Source: Gibbula magus (taxonomy: Eukaryota > Mollusca > Gastropoda > Trochida > Trochidae). From it: DNA of 64,000 bases. The first letter of the stretch is position 1. Each line of letters starts with the position of its first letter. A model generated the notes under the pieces. That model ran no database searches, was not told where the DNA came from, and was given only the letters and a program-made list of their open reading frames with translations. A program made the position numbers and the translations under genes. Below are positions 46,376 through 57,973 of the stretch, one piece after another. The stretch lies in assembly GCA_936450465.1 (NCBI GenBank), contig OW388298.1, forward strand, positions 6,122,035 through 6,186,034. The letters run 5' to 3'.

Positions 46376-46399
46376 GAACCTCAGTGTTCACAGTAGAAA

Positions 46400-47129
46400 A
46401 AAGACTATGGAAACTGATTAGATTCAAAATTGAATTTCGATGTTCTATTTTCAAAAGGAAACTATTAAGGAAAGGCTCCTGTCAATGATTGTCTTCTAAG
46501 CTTGTGGTACATCAACCTAAAGGAGGAATATAAGCAAGGAAGTAAAGCACCAAGGTTATAACTTATATAAATTCATGTAGAAATAAGACTATATGTCAGC
46601 GAATCAGGTCCACGCAAAGCAATTGCTTTATATTCATAGGCAAGTAAGTAAAGCACGTGATGTGAGGTCATTTGGTATTTAACGTCACTTTGGAGTTTAG
46701 TTGCTGTATATCATGCAATGAATATAGACGTGTAGAGAGGCTCGCAACATATAATGTTTATTGCTAATTCAGGGCAGTGACCATCCAAAAACGCACTCTA
46801 AACAAACTCTAACATTTATATACTTAATACAGCTATGTCTATATTATTCTTGTTTCAAATATAGATATCACTCGTTTGATAACGGTTTAAGATCTAACTT
46901 GTAATACTGGCTTCATTGCAATGATTTTACAGATCTATGGAAACACTTTTTACCTGTCTTCACGTGGCCAACACATAGGTTTATTTTTCATATTCAATGG
47001 ATTTTTTAAAAATCAACTTACTGTCCAAAAAATTACCGAATTTATTTTCGAACATTATTGAGTGAAATATCATCGGAACGGATTCCACATAGTAAGCGTT
47101 AGGGATTTTCTTTTTGTCCTTATGTCCAT
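46400..47129. other. Non-coding 3' flank of the receptor locus (copy B)
   Basis: The first 100 bases are unique to B. From GTGGTACATCAACC (about 46,505) it is homologous to 3,668-4,344 of copy A. No gene seen. Confidence 0.7.
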
Positions 47130-47333
47130 CCAAAAGTCTTTCTTACAAGACGTATGGTATTGTCACTATACTGATATGGAGTCATTATAATCAACCAAAT
47201 ATCATTCTGACAAGACGTACTGTACTCTCAGTATTCTATGCGGGGTCACTTCCTTCGCCCAAAATCTTTCTATCAAGTCTTTCTTACAAGGCGTGGTGTA
47301 TTGTCACTATACTGATACAGTGTCCCTGCAATC
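47130..47333 (+). repeat. Three degenerate 65-bp satellite monomers (left edge, copy B)
   Basis: Counterpart of 4,345-4,548: AAAGTCTTTCTTACAAGACG, ATCATTCTGACAAGACGTAC, TCTTTCTTACAAGGCGTGGT. It ends TGTCCCTGCAATC at the LTR element border. Confidence 0.85.
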
Positions 47334-47350
47334 TGTAACATAGTCATGTC

Positions 47351-47926
47351 ATGTCAGGCGATAGGGACACAAGGAATAAATAACAGCATAAAACCATTTA
47401 ATTTGGAGCAAAGGGAGTTTAAGGAGTGGATCAGAAACATTGAGAAGTATGCAGTATAGACAGGGGCTGAGCCTAATGATAGAGTATTGATAGAGTGTCA
47501 TGCAAGCTCGGGAACTGTCAGTAATTCATCAATAGATATATCAACGACCATCCGAGAGCCACCTGGGGGGACCTACGAACAGAACTAACTATAATATTTG
47601 CCGAAATATGTGATCCACAACATGCTTTCATGTTGCTAAGTGCATTAAAATAAAAGAATAGTGAAAGTGAAAAATGTTCGGGGAAAGACTGTAGAACTTA
47701 AAAGAGGATGCATATATGGGCGAGATCCCGCTATTGAGTTCTTCATTGACGGGCTAGCACATTATCTTAAAATTAAGTTTATGAGGGACAACCCAAAAAC
47801 TTTGGCTAATGCAATGGTAGCTGCTGTTCAGGAGCAAAAAGGAGTTAAATTTGAACTTCGGTCTTGGAGATAACTTAATGCCTCAGATTGCTGTAGGGAT
47901 TAACAGGAGTTTGAATAGAACTGTTT
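47351..47926 (+). pseudogene. Gag-like relic (copy B)
   Basis: Same relic as 4,561-5,128. A stop replaces Trp after EKYAV. Later GRDPAIEFFIDGLAHYLKIK and DNPKTLANAMVAAVQEQKGV are better preserved than in A (open at 47,661-47,873). Not functional. Confidence 0.6.
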
Positions 47927-48127
47927 GATGTGGGCAGTGGTGGGGTATTAACCTTGACTAGGTAGTGTAGTGTACATATTTAGCACGGTTTGATGTGGGT
48001 AGCGGTAGCGTATTAACCTTGACTAGGTAGTGTAGTGTAAATATTTAGCACTGTTTATTGGGCACTGATTACGCCTATTGAGTTTGTCGTATATTCATTT
48101 TACTTTTGCTTGTATCAGTACAGATAC

Positions 48128-48680
48128 AATGAGAGTCTGTTTTATGCTCGTCTTGTTGCTTGGTATAACTAGGGGGCACAATAGTTTCTGAAGATGTGGT
48201 AGTTCAGGAAATAAATGAAGTCTCTCCCGATGGATCAACTTGTTCGTCATTTATCTACAGTAGAAACTTGGGAAGTTATAATTAGATGTGACAAAGGAGA
48301 TTAGAAATGTATCATAGCGACAGTCACCATAGTGGTTGTTCCCAAAGTTATTGGTGGGAAGCATTTGCCCTGGTTTGCCATAAAGCTAAGACTTTGAAAG
48401 CACTCTCGGGTTGCTCTGGACTGAGAGATGGTGTTGACACATGTCAGCCATGCAGGTAACGTGGTTAGAGAGCGAGTAGCCTCGGCACCTCTCATGTCTG
48501 GAGGAGAGCCTGGCGAAACCTGAGGAAAACAGTGACTCCTCAACGATTAGGCTGCTGTACCCAAGCATGGATGCTGCGCACAAAGAAAAACAACGTGATG
48601 TGAAGATGGCGCTGAAAGCATTGGACAGGACTGGATGCAGTGGGAAGGCCTTCTCAACGTTTATCTCACCAAGCTGATTA
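48128..48680 (+). pseudogene. Decayed second frame of the LTR element (copy B)
   Basis: MRVCFMLVLLLGIT, then frames giving VVVQEINEVSPDGSTCSSFI, IGGKHLPWFAIKLRL, and KALDRTGCSGKAFSTFISPS-stop. Unidentified; a signal-peptide-like start is seen. Broken by several stops and shifts. Confidence 0.4.
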
Positions 48681-49010
48681 CACAACTCAAAGTGACTTCA
48701 TCATGATGATTACGGGTTGACACTGCCTCACAGAGATGGCTGTATATATACGACAGAAACCAGGTCATAGACATTATAATCATACAACAACGCATATCGA
48801 GAACATTTGATAGAACACATTGATCCGTTAATGTAAACACTGATTGGGATCCTTGAGTGATATTACTGTGTGTTTATTGTAGTTAGATATGTTGATATGT
48901 ATCTACGTGTTTGTGTGGCACTGATTAGCTTTATGTATGTGTGTGTTTGCTTTAACTTTTTACTAATCTTAGATCATTCTACCGAATAATCTCAACAGGA
49001 AAGAGGCGAA

Positions 49011-49568
49011 TGTAACATAGTCATGTCTATGTTGAGTGGTTATACAATAACTTGTAGTCCACTGATACTGTAGTCCACTGAATACATAACTGATAAACTA
49101 TCAGAATGGCAAACAGTGTGTCATGCTGGTCCAACAACGAGATACTCTTAATAAACTTATGAACTGTATGATAATGACAGCCATATGATATTTATTGATC
49201 CAAGACCAGCCAATGGTTTGTCACCAAATCGTCTGGGAGATGTGACAAACAAAATGTTTACGACCAGAACAATACCAAGATGGAGAACCTGGAGTTCATT
49301 AGGTTGTGACTGGTTCACTAAGTTTGGTGTATATAAGACTCAAATATTCAGTGGACTGACAGACTTGGTCTCGGCAACTCTTGTGAGTCCTTGGGACTCT
49401 CAAGAGTCATTACAACAGCTTCGTTCTCTTAATCTAACATTGTCTGATTGTTAGGCCATGCTGACATTATGTGACTGCGATGTATTGCTTGACTTGATGA
49501 TGTATTAAATGTTATAAACGCATCAGATGTTCTGTCCTGAGTCAATGACTGAAGGTAGCTCTGTTACA
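49011..49568 (+). repeat. 3' LTR (copy B)
   Basis: 558 bp, TGTAACATAGTCATGTC ... CTCTGTTACA. Its first 17 bases are identical to the 5' stub at 47,334. Confidence 0.85.
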
Positions 49569-49644
49569 AATCACCCAGAAGTATTTCTTATAAGATGTGC
49601 TGTATTGACACTATACGTATGCAGTGTCTCTACAATCACCCATA
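49569..49644 (+). repeat. Single 65-bp satellite monomer (right edge, copy B)
   Basis: One complete monomer matching the consensus of the 18-kb array, plus 11 bases of the next (ending CAATCACCCATA). It sits between the LTR border and GTCACAGCATAG. In copy A this same interval is 18,094 bp. Confidence 0.93.
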
Positions 49645-51082
49645 GTCACAGCATAGTTTATATCAGACAATTATCTCATCGTTATAACATAACCGAGTGT
49701 TATTTTGTTCCAAAACATGTTTGTCTTACTGTGCTCCACCCTTAGGAACTTTTATATTTAGACTCGTCGTTAAATGGCATGCGATACCCATGGCAACCAG
49801 ACAGGACACAATATATTAATAATGCTTATATAGGGCTGTAGGTGTCACCTGTGACACTAAGCGAACCCAAAACATGTATATGAAACAGACCAAACCAAAT
49901 TTATATTCAGGAAGATAATTAGATATCTGATATTACCGGATTTATTTAGAAATGCCATGAAAGATTCCCCTTGGAAGCTGTCGGTCAATATCCGAGTGTA
50001 TCCGTCTATCACAATACTCATCTCACCCCTCACCACCTGCCTCTAGGACATAGGAAGAGGCGGTGTGTGGGTAGGTGGGGGGATTGGGTTGGCTGTCATA
50101 GGGGGGAGGTGGAAGGACTTAATTTCCATGTCTTGTTCATTATTTCTTGTTCTCTGTGATATGATATAAAAGAAGGCTAGAGAAATAATTACATGGTAAC
50201 CTAATCAACAAATCCTGTTCTCACCTGTCATTAGTCGTATCGTTAAAACTACGGATATGTTATTGTAAGCCTGCCTCTCTCATTACTGTACATGATATCA
50301 ATGTAGTCTTAACATCCCTCTAATTAATACTCAACCGCAAAAGAAACAGTAAAGACCCGTCAACAAATTTAAGTCCGAGAAGGCTATTTATGTCGATATA
50401 TTCTTGTATTAATAAAATGTTTCAACACCCCAAGTCTATTTGACCAGACATAAACATAAAAGTAAAAGTGTACTTTGGCAAGACACATTTCTTCCACCGT
50501 GGGAAGTGGCTAATTAAGAAAAAGACTTAATAAAGGTGCTTGTCGAAGGCATTTATATTACAGTTTAACTTGAACTTTCAAACCGTTTATAAGCCAGTGC
50601 ACAATACATTATGAAATCTATTTCTCATAAATTCAACTTGGCAAATTATCGATTTTTAATCATTAAATAAACTTTTGAAAATACAAATTCTGCAAACAAA
50701 TGTAGAGTGCATGATAAAAAATTTTTTAGTATAGGCTTAGATCAGGCGCATAACCACGCGCAAAACATAACTCACGGGAAATAAGATAAAAGTATTAAAT
50801 GTTTGGTTCTAACATGCTGTATTAATCTAACTTTCAATCTGACTACAAATAGAATTCACGTTGTAAGATTTTTTTAAAATTTGATAAAGAAAAGAGTATG
50901 TGATGGCAGTGTCATAATTGCGCAATGATACAGTGATAAAGTAGTACCGCAGGTTATTTCATGTAAACGTCAGAGTATGAAGGTTGTCCTTTTCAGCTGT
51001 CAATCTCGTATTTATGAGAATGTATACCAGTCACATGACCTTGTTTAATCCAATCAGCAGAGACTTTATCGCTTAATGATAA
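49645..51082. other. Conserved non-coding block right of the satellite (copy B)
   Basis: Collinear with 24,785-26,142. B-specific segments include GTGTCACCTGTGACACTAAG and following (49,851-49,912), and about 60 bp near 50,655-50,720. It contains a module copy at 50,155-50,335 and the ACTCAACCGCAAAAGAAAC motif at 50,329. No gene recognised. Confidence 0.65.
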
Positions 51083-51403
51083 GATGAACTACCTTGATGA
51101 ACTACCTTGTTGAACTACCTTGTTGAACTACCTTGTTGAACTACCATGTTGAACTACCTTGATAAACTACCTTGATGAACTAACTTGATGAACTACCTTG
51201 ATTAACTACCTTGATGAACTACCTTGATGAACTACTTTGATGAACTACCTTGATGAACTAACTTGATGAACTACCTTGCTTAACTACCTTGATGAACTAC
51301 CTTGATGAACTAACTTAATGAACTGCCTTGTTGAACTACCTTGTTGAACTACCTTGATGAACTACCTTGATTAACTACCCTGATGAACTACCTTGATGAA
51401 CTT
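51083..51403 (+). repeat. 13-bp minisatellite (copy B)
   Basis: About 24 copies of CTACCTTGATGAA-type units. Shorter than the copy A array. Confidence 0.9.
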
Positions 51404-51682
51404 CGTGGTAATATCAACAAGATGAGTCCCTCTCTGAACATTCCTCTTTCTTTCTATCTATCTTTCTTTCATTCCTCATGCTTATCACCAGTTGCTGACG
51501 TAATCATACAATTAGTTTCTCGCTATATTCAATACTTACATTTCATATTATTGAATACTTTATTTATATTATGTAATTATTACTGTCTAAATCATTTCAT
51601 GTACATGAATTTCATTTATTGAATAAACATTCACTTGCCTTCCAATCACTCTCAACCTCGTATTCCTTATGTATATTACATA
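51404..51682. other. Non-coding, with the empty LINE site
   Basis: Homologous with 26,606-26,681 joined to 27,597-27,785. The point CATGCTT|ATCACCAG at 51,482/51,483 is the site occupied by the LINE in copy A. Confidence 0.8.
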
Positions 51683-52500
51683 ATACACTAAACGCCAAAA
51701 GAAACCCCACTTTTTTTTAAATAACTTTTTTAAGTATCAAAGAGATATGAGAAATTATTGGCTCAAAATAAAGTTAAATAACGTAGCTTAATGCTAATTA
51801 CACGTTTAAAATTCCTGATGGTTTAATAGTGTGGTTAAATGCAGCTTGCTTTAGAAGTTTAAAATTAATAAATGTGATTTAGATGTCCAGAAGAAGTTGA
51901 AGGTAAAATTTTACTTTTATGACTAGACAAAGGGCTGTATGCTTTACATCATAACCCCCAAACGATGAAACGTACTGTTGTTGAGTAAGTTTAAGTGTGA
52001 AACTTATGACATATATTTTTCTAGTATTTACAGATCTTTTCTCGTAATTTACCTTAGTGAAAACGAGTTTACTGTGTTGTCAAATGAGTTAATAGTATTT
52101 AGAAGCAAATATGATTATTAATGTGAACATTTTGGCTTGAAAATGAAAACTTTTCATTTTTTTGTTTATCACCCAAACGCATTATCATTCAAATGTAGCA
52201 AAATTCAAGCAGTATTTGCATGAACTGAATGCGATAGTGTGATATGGCTCACATGTACGAAATCATGCCGCGATTGACAAGAGGAGAAAGAGAAAGAACT
52301 CTGGGAATGTTGCAGATGGGATCGACCAACAATAATGTTGCCAATGCGTTTGGATGTCACCGCCAGCGCTATCTTCAGAATGGAGTCACATAGGCCTGAT
52401 AGGCTTGATGACGGTCATGCGGCTACATCCAAACGCATTGGTAATTTCATACTACATACCTACACTATATAAACTGAACAGCAAAAGAAACGCGAGTTGA
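51683..52500 (+). mobile_element. Decayed Tc1-like DNA transposon remnant (copy B)
   Basis: Counterpart of 27,786-28,610. Transposase N-terminal fragment at 52,244-52,390 (MAHMYEIMPRLTRGERERTL). TIR-like motifs near 51,690 and 52,477 (ACTGAACAGCAAAAGAAACG). Boundaries uncertain. Confidence 0.45.
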
Positions 52501-52766
52501 AATTATTATAGTTTCTGTTTGCATATCAGCCCATGGTTTGTCATATCATAAGTAAATGTCAGATAACATGTGGAACTATGTAGAGTATAGATGGTTACCA
52601 TTGCAAAGTCAAATGGTATCAGTTCGCGAAAATGCATGTCACATGTTGTCGTAGTAACATGATCTGCCTGGGAAATTTCAATTATTCGTGCTGTAAATCC
52701 GAGACTTGCTCTGTGAAAAGGACTCAAACTTGCGACTCTAGCCATAATGTTTAAGAAGTCAATGCT

Positions 52767-52986
52767 TTGCAAAATAAACGTGAAATTTTCGGAAACTGGG
52801 ATATTGGGCGACTGCATGCTGTACAGTTGGCAAAGAGTGTAAATGTGCTCGTGGAACACCTTGGTACCGACAAGGAATACAATACCTTGAAGTTTTACCA
52901 AACTGAGACCCATATAACCATTCTGAATGAAATTCAAAATGATGCCATAACGTCAACATCAGCAAAGACAGGGTTTTTGCACCAAT
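52767..52986 (+). pseudogene. Unidentified open frame, cut by the BEL insertion
   Basis: First 73 codons of the frame described at 28,885 (MQNKREIFGNWDIGRLHAVQ). The host sequence stops at CACCAAT (52,986). Anything read beyond is retroelement in another frame. Confidence 0.3.
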
Positions 52987-52993
52987 CTCACGG

Positions 52994-55900
52994 ATGGTTG
53001 CTGCTGAGGCAGTTCATGGGGTTGCTTCTTGCAATAAGGGTAAACGTCCTGATAGGAAGGATTCGTGTATGTTTACTGGTGCTGAAGCACAGGTGAACAA
53101 TCGATCAGTTTATGCAGATACAATCTGTAAAGTGTGTCACGGTCAGCATGACCTATGGAAGTGTAAGGTGTTCAGGGGTTTGACTGTATCAGAGAGGTGG
53201 AACACAGCTAAACAGTCAAGAGTTTGCTTTCGTTGTCTTGGTAACAACCACTTGGGGTCAGAGTGCAAACGTGTGTCACAGTGTGGCATTAATGGTTGCA
53301 CTAAGTCACACAATAGGCTTCTACATGATCCTAACTTAGAGACTCCAAAGTCTAATGTAACCAATAAAAACTCTGATAGAGTTCAACAGACACAAAGCAC
53401 TAAATCTCACACTAGTTCCACAAAACAAACACCAACAGAACGGGCACACACAACTTTGCAAATGCAGGAAACAAAACCAACGACAGCTTTGAGAACAGTT
53501 CCTGTTATTGTCAAACATGGCAACAAAAAGATGTGTGTAAACGCATTGCTTGATGATGCCAGTACTAGATCATATATCAACAGTGATGTTGCTTCTGAAT
53601 TACGTATTGGTGGTTCACCACAGCCAATCACTGTCAATGTTTTAAATGGCAAAACTGAAACATTTGTTACAGAACCGGTTTTATTTGAAATAGAAAGCAT
53701 TGATGGTAAAGTTAGCATGGAAGTTTCAGCTTTGACAACAGACAGGGTTACAGGGAATCTTCAGGTCATTGACTGGGCTGACATTCAACACAAATGGAAA
53801 CACTTACAGAAAATCAAGTTTCCTAATCTAGGACGACGTCCTATCATAGATCTTTTGATTGGCATAGATCAGTTGACTCTTCACAGGTCATATGAAGATG
53901 TTTGTGGTAAGACAGGTGAGCCTATCGCGAGGCGAACACCTCTTGGCTGGACCTGCATAGGGAATCTCAACGATAGTTCAACATCTCAGAATGCACATTT
54001 TGCATATTTCACAAACTCCAAAGATGATGAGCTCAACTCGTTAGTTAAGCAGTTTTGGGAAGTAGAGGAGATCAGTTCTCCTTCTCTGAACTTAAAGCCA
54101 GCTGATGAAGAGGCTTTATCTACAGCACGGGAAACACTTGTATATGAAAATGGCCATTATCAAATTGGCATTCCTTGGAAAGAGGAACACACTCCCTTAC
54201 CAAACAATTATGATATTGCATTTCAGAGGTTGATTAGCACCGAGAAAAAGCTTGCTAAAGACCAAAACTTAGCACAAGCTTATGGTGATGTAATCACAAA
54301 GCACTTGCAGAAGGGTTATGTTAGGAAAGTAGAACCAGTTGAACAAGCAGACAAAGTTTGGTATCTTCCACATTTCCCAATTGTACGTCCTGATAGAGCT
54401 ACAACCAAGGTACGCATCGTATTTGATGCTTCTGCAAAATGCAGGAACATTTCACTTAATGATGTTATACATCCTGGGCCAAAACTTCACAGAGAATTGT
54501 TCGATGTTCTCCTTAGATTTAGAGAGAAGCCAGTTGCTCTAGTTTGTGACATCTCAGAGATGTTCTTACAAATCCACATCTCACCAGATGATAGGCCATT
54601 TCATAGATTTCTGTGGAGATCGATGAACACTCATTCACCTCCAGAAGTGTATGAGTTTAGCAGAGTTGTATTCGGCAACACGTCTTCACCCTTTTTGGCA
54701 CAGTATGTCACACAGGAACATGCAAAGAGCCATCAATCAGATCTTCCAAAAGCTGCTGAAACTGTTCTAGAATCCACATACATGGATGACAGCATGGACT
54801 CTGTGGACACAGTTGATGATGGCATTGAGCTATACGATCAGCTAACTCAGCTTTGGTCTGGTGCATCCATGCATGCTCGCAAATGGCTTTCCAATAAGAT
54901 CGAGGTTCTTGACAATATTCCAGAAGAAGATAGAGTTGCTGAAATCGATATCAGCAAAGGTCAGTTACCAACCATAAAAACGTTGGGAATGTCTTGGGTT
55001 GCTGATGAGGACATTTTCTGTTTCAAAACAGAATCACCGCCTACAGACATAACAACAAAGAGAAATGTCTTGAGACAGGTAGCCAAGTTGTTTGACCCAC
55101 TAGGATTGTTGGGACCCTATATCATTTCTGCAAAGATCATGTTGCAGGAAATGTGGCTGAAAGGTCATGATTGGGATGAAGAACTTCCACAGTATCTGAA
55201 AGACAAAGTATCACATTGTTTAGAACAATGGCAAGAACTAAGAAGCATTCAAATACCAAGATGCTTGAGATTTGAATATGAAGTTTCAAATGTCACAATA
55301 CATACCTTTGTGGATGCATCTGAAGATGCATATGGTGCAGTCATTTATGCTGTACATACTTACCTGAATAGAGACAAATCCAGTAGAATAGTTGCTGCTA
55401 AGAGTCGAGTCGCTCCTCTTAAAGCCTGCAGTATCCCGAGACTAGAGTTAATGGCAGCTGTCCTTGGTCTTCATCTTGTACATGTTGTGATCAGGGCTCT
55501 GAAAATAGAAATAGACAAAGTTACATTTTGGACTGATAGTATGAATGTTCTGCATTGGATAAAGAACAGCAGTAGAACTTTCAAACCGTTCGTTGCCAAC
55601 AGAGTTGGTGAAATCCAAAGTTACTCCAATCCTTCACAGTGGAGACATATTCCAACGTCTCAGAATCCGGCAGATATCATCAGTAGAGGCATATCAGTTG
55701 CACATCTTGAAGTGTCTACACTTTGGTGGTCTGGTCCTAATTTTCTTGTGAAAGATCCAAGTGAATGGCCACAAAATAGTTTTGATGAGTCATGCGTAGA
55801 CAAAAAGGAAACAAAGGTTTCCAGTAGAACTTACACAACATCTGTTGTATCGGAACATACTGATAGCTCATGGAATCTTGAACCTGCACGGTTTTCCAAC

Positions 55901-57376
55901 TGGAGACATCTCACACGCATCAATGCGTGGGTGATACGTTTTGTGCATAACTGTTCAACAACAAAGAAGTTCAGAACTGTTGGTGAACTCACTTCAGAAG
56001 AACTAGAAGATGCTGAAGCACGAATAATAGTCCAGGCACAAAAGGAAGCATTTCCAGTAGAGTATAAGATACTTAGCGGTATCCCTGCATCCCCAAAGCT
56101 ACCGGTTACATCAAAGCTTCTTCCTCTTCAACCTACTTTAGATGAGAATGGTCTCATTAGGATGAATGGTCGTTTGGTTGAGGCAGATTGTCTTCCTCAC
56201 GAGACACGTTTTCCAATCATTCTTACTCGCAAACACCAGGTTACCAAACTGATAGTAAAACATTATCATGAAGAAGGAAATCATGTTCAAGGTACAAACC
56301 ATACACTCTCGCGCTTATCAACCAAATATTGGATCATTTGTGCTCGAGAGGCTATCAAGGAGTGGCAAAAGGAATGCTCCAAGTGTAGAAAGCTCAAAGC
56401 AAAACCAGTTGTTCAAGTCATGGCACCGTTGCCAAGTCTCCGAGTAAAAGCATCAATGCGTGCGTTTAGTCACATTGGGGTTGATTATGCTGGTCCATTC
56501 CTCACAGTTCAGGGTCGAGGAAAAGCTAAACGCAAACGCTATCTTTGTCTCTTCACTTGTTTAACAACACGGGCTGTACATTTGGAGATGTCATACAGTT
56601 TAGACACAGATGCATTTCTCAATGCCTTCTACAGGATGGTTAATAGAAGGGGTCTACCAGATGATGTCATATCCGACAATGGAACGAATTTTGTTGGCGC
56701 TGTAAAAGAACTGAAACAGCTTCTTGATGTTCTTGATAAAGACAGTATTCAGAGGTCATTGGCCAACAGAGGCATAAAATGGCATTTCAATCCTCCAAGT
56801 GCGCCACATTTTGGAGGTGTCTTTGAAACTATGATAAAAGCAGCAAAACGTGCTAGATATGCCATTTTGAGCACCAGTGATGTTTCTGATGAGGAACTAT
56901 TGACAGCATTCACTGGTGCAGAAGCTCTGATAAATTCCAGACCGTTAACATATCAGAGTGATCATCCTCTAGACCTTAGCCCATTGACTCCGAATCACTT
57001 TATTCATGGACAAATAGGTGGATTGTTCGCTCCAGACAGTGTAGACGAAACCGACTTCAACCCGCGAAAACGATGGCGTCGCATCCAGGAGTTGATACGT
57101 CATGTCTGGAAACGGTGGATGCGCGAGTGGTTGCCTACACTTAATACAAGGAAGAAGTGGCAAGTGACTGGGAAAGACTTATGCATTAATGACATAGTCT
57201 TGGTCATATCTCCGGACACTCCTCGTGGACATTGGAAACTTGGGAAGGTGATACATACTTATCCAGGACGTGATGGACACATCCGCGTCGTAGATGTCAA
57301 GGTCGGAAACTCAATCTTCAAAAGGCCTGCAAACAAAATCTGCCCATTGGAGTGGTCGACAACAGAGAACAGATGA
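52994..57376 (+). CDS. BEL/Pao Gag-Pol polyprotein, gag N-terminus missing
   Basis: 1,460 codons without a stop. Domains: Gag zinc knuckles (C45, C48, C57; then C78-x2-C81-x4-H86-x4-C91); retroviral-type aspartic protease (LLDDAST, 185-191); Pao-type reverse transcriptase (FDASAKCRNISLNDVI from 477, D519 in VCDISEMF, YMDD 596-599); RNase H (D774, E818, D848 in FWTDSMNVLHW); integrase zinc-binding region (about H1081-C1131, CSKC) and catalytic core D1164, D1228, E1278 (GVDYAGPF, SDNGTNF, APHFGGVFETM); then the BEL-specific C-terminal domain (DIVLVISPDTPRGHWKLGKV). All catalytic residues are present, which suggests recent insertion. The ATG at 52,994 is only the first one available. The true Gag start is lost, and with no 5' LTR promoter this copy is not autonomous. 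Confidence 0.95.
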   Translation: MVAAEAVHGVASCNKGKRPDRKDSCMFTGAEAQVNNRSVYADTICKVCHGQHDLWKCKVFRGLTVSERWNTAKQSRVCFRCLGNNHLGSECKRVSQCGINGCTKSHNRLLHDPNLETPKSNVTNKNSDRVQQTQSTKSHTSSTKQTPTERAHTTLQMQETKPTTALRTVPVIVKHGNKKMCVNALLDDASTRSYINSDVASELRIGGSPQPITVNVLNGKTETFVTEPVLFEIESIDGKVSMEVSALTTDRVTGNLQVIDWADIQHKWKHLQKIKFPNLGRRPIIDLLIGIDQLTLHRSYEDVCGKTGEPIARRTPLGWTCIGNLNDSSTSQNAHFAYFTNSKDDELNSLVKQFWEVEEISSPSLNLKPADEEALSTARETLVYENGHYQIGIPWKEEHTPLPNNYDIAFQRLISTEKKLAKDQNLAQAYGDVITKHLQKGYVRKVEPVEQADKVWYLPHFPIVRPDRATTKVRIVFDASAKCRNISLNDVIHPGPKLHRELFDVLLRFREKPVALVCDISEMFLQIHISPDDRPFHRFLWRSMNTHSPPEVYEFSRVVFGNTSSPFLAQYVTQEHAKSHQSDLPKAAETVLESTYMDDSMDSVDTVDDGIELYDQLTQLWSGASMHARKWLSNKIEVLDNIPEEDRVAEIDISKGQLPTIKTLGMSWVADEDIFCFKTESPPTDITTKRNVLRQVAKLFDPLGLLGPYIISAKIMLQEMWLKGHDWDEELPQYLKDKVSHCLEQWQELRSIQIPRCLRFEYEVSNVTIHTFVDASEDAYGAVIYAVHTYLNRDKSSRIVAAKSRVAPLKACSIPRLELMAAVLGLHLVHVVIRALKIEIDKVTFWTDSMNVLHWIKNSSRTFKPFVANRVGEIQSYSNPSQWRHIPTSQNPADIISRGISVAHLEVSTLWWSGPNFLVKDPSEWPQNSFDESCVDKKETKVSSRTYTTSVVSEHTDSSWNLEPARFSNWRHLTRINAWVIRFVHNCSTTKKFRTVGELTSEELEDAEARIIVQAQKEAFPVEYKILSGIPASPKLPVTSKLLPLQPTLDENGLIRMNGRLVEADCLPHETRFPIILTRKHQVTKLIVKHYHEEGNHVQGTNHTLSRLSTKYWIICAREAIKEWQKECSKCRKLKAKPVVQVMAPLPSLRVKASMRAFSHIGVDYAGPFLTVQGRGKAKRKRYLCLFTCLTTRAVHLEMSYSLDTDAFLNAFYRMVNRRGLPDDVISDNGTNFVGAVKELKQLLDVLDKDSIQRSLANRGIKWHFNPPSAPHFGGVFETMIKAAKRARYAILSTSDVSDEELLTAFTGAEALINSRPLTYQSDHPLDLSPLTPNHFIHGQIGGLFAPDSVDETDFNPRKRWRRIQELIRHVWKRWMREWLPTLNTRKKWQVTGKDLCINDIVLVISPDTPRGHWKLGKVIHTYPGRDGHIRVVDVKVGNSIFKRPANKICPLEWSTTENR

Positions 57377-57973
57377 AGAGACAGATTCCTGCGGAGATCT
57401 CGATGATTCGCAAAAACAGACAGTTGTGGACATTTGACGCTGTGGACATTTTGTGGACTGTTGACAATTTTGTGGACATTTTGTGGACATTTTTATGGAC
57501 AGTTGACATTTTTGTTGACGTTTTTGTGGACATTTGACCATTTTTGTGAAATATATCATGTTTGACAATTGACAATGAATATGTATGAAACAGATAATGG
57601 ACTGATTGTTGTGGACAATATTATAGACTGTTGACAGTTGTTTTGTTCCGATTTTATATTGTTGATATTGCAATTTACAGATGACAGGCGGACATTCGAA
57701 TTGACGATTGTGGACTTTGATTTATATTTCAGCTTGACATTTGTTGATAAATGTATTCCTTTTCAGCTTGAATATACTGATTGAAGGACTGATTGATTGT
57801 CATGTATGTGAATCATGAACTCAAATTGACAGTGGAAAGTGAATTTTTGAATTTCTATTTCAGTATTATTTCATGTTTTGAGAGTATATTTATGTTTGAA
57901 TGAAAATAATTTATTTCAGATTTTTGACATGGTAATGTCAAGGAGAGGGGCATGGTTTGAAGTGATGTAAATT
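57377..57973 (+). other. BEL/Pao 3' untranslated region with degenerate repeat
   Basis: After the polyprotein stop, (G)TGGACA(T/G)TT(T)-type words recur between 57,427 and 57,560. The remainder is AT-rich, and a purine-rich stretch (CAAGGAGAGGGGCATGG, about 57,939) lies 20-30 bp before the LTR and could serve as the polypurine tract. Confidence 0.6.

Larger units (their letters stand above)
47334..49568 (+). mobile_element. Decayed LTR retroelement in the satellite (copy B)
   Basis: Orthologous with 4,549-6,690: the same 17-bp 5' LTR stub (TGTAACATAGTCATGTC), gag-like relic (47,351-47,926), second-frame relic (48,128-48,680), purine-rich tract and full 3' LTR (49,011-49,568). Flanked by AATC on both sides. 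It carries a tandem repeat of GTTTGATGTGGG(C/T)AG(T/C)GGT with ATTAACCTTGACTAGGTAGT (47,920-48,030) not present in A. Both copies share the truncated 5' end, so that deletion preceded the duplication. Confidence 0.88.
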
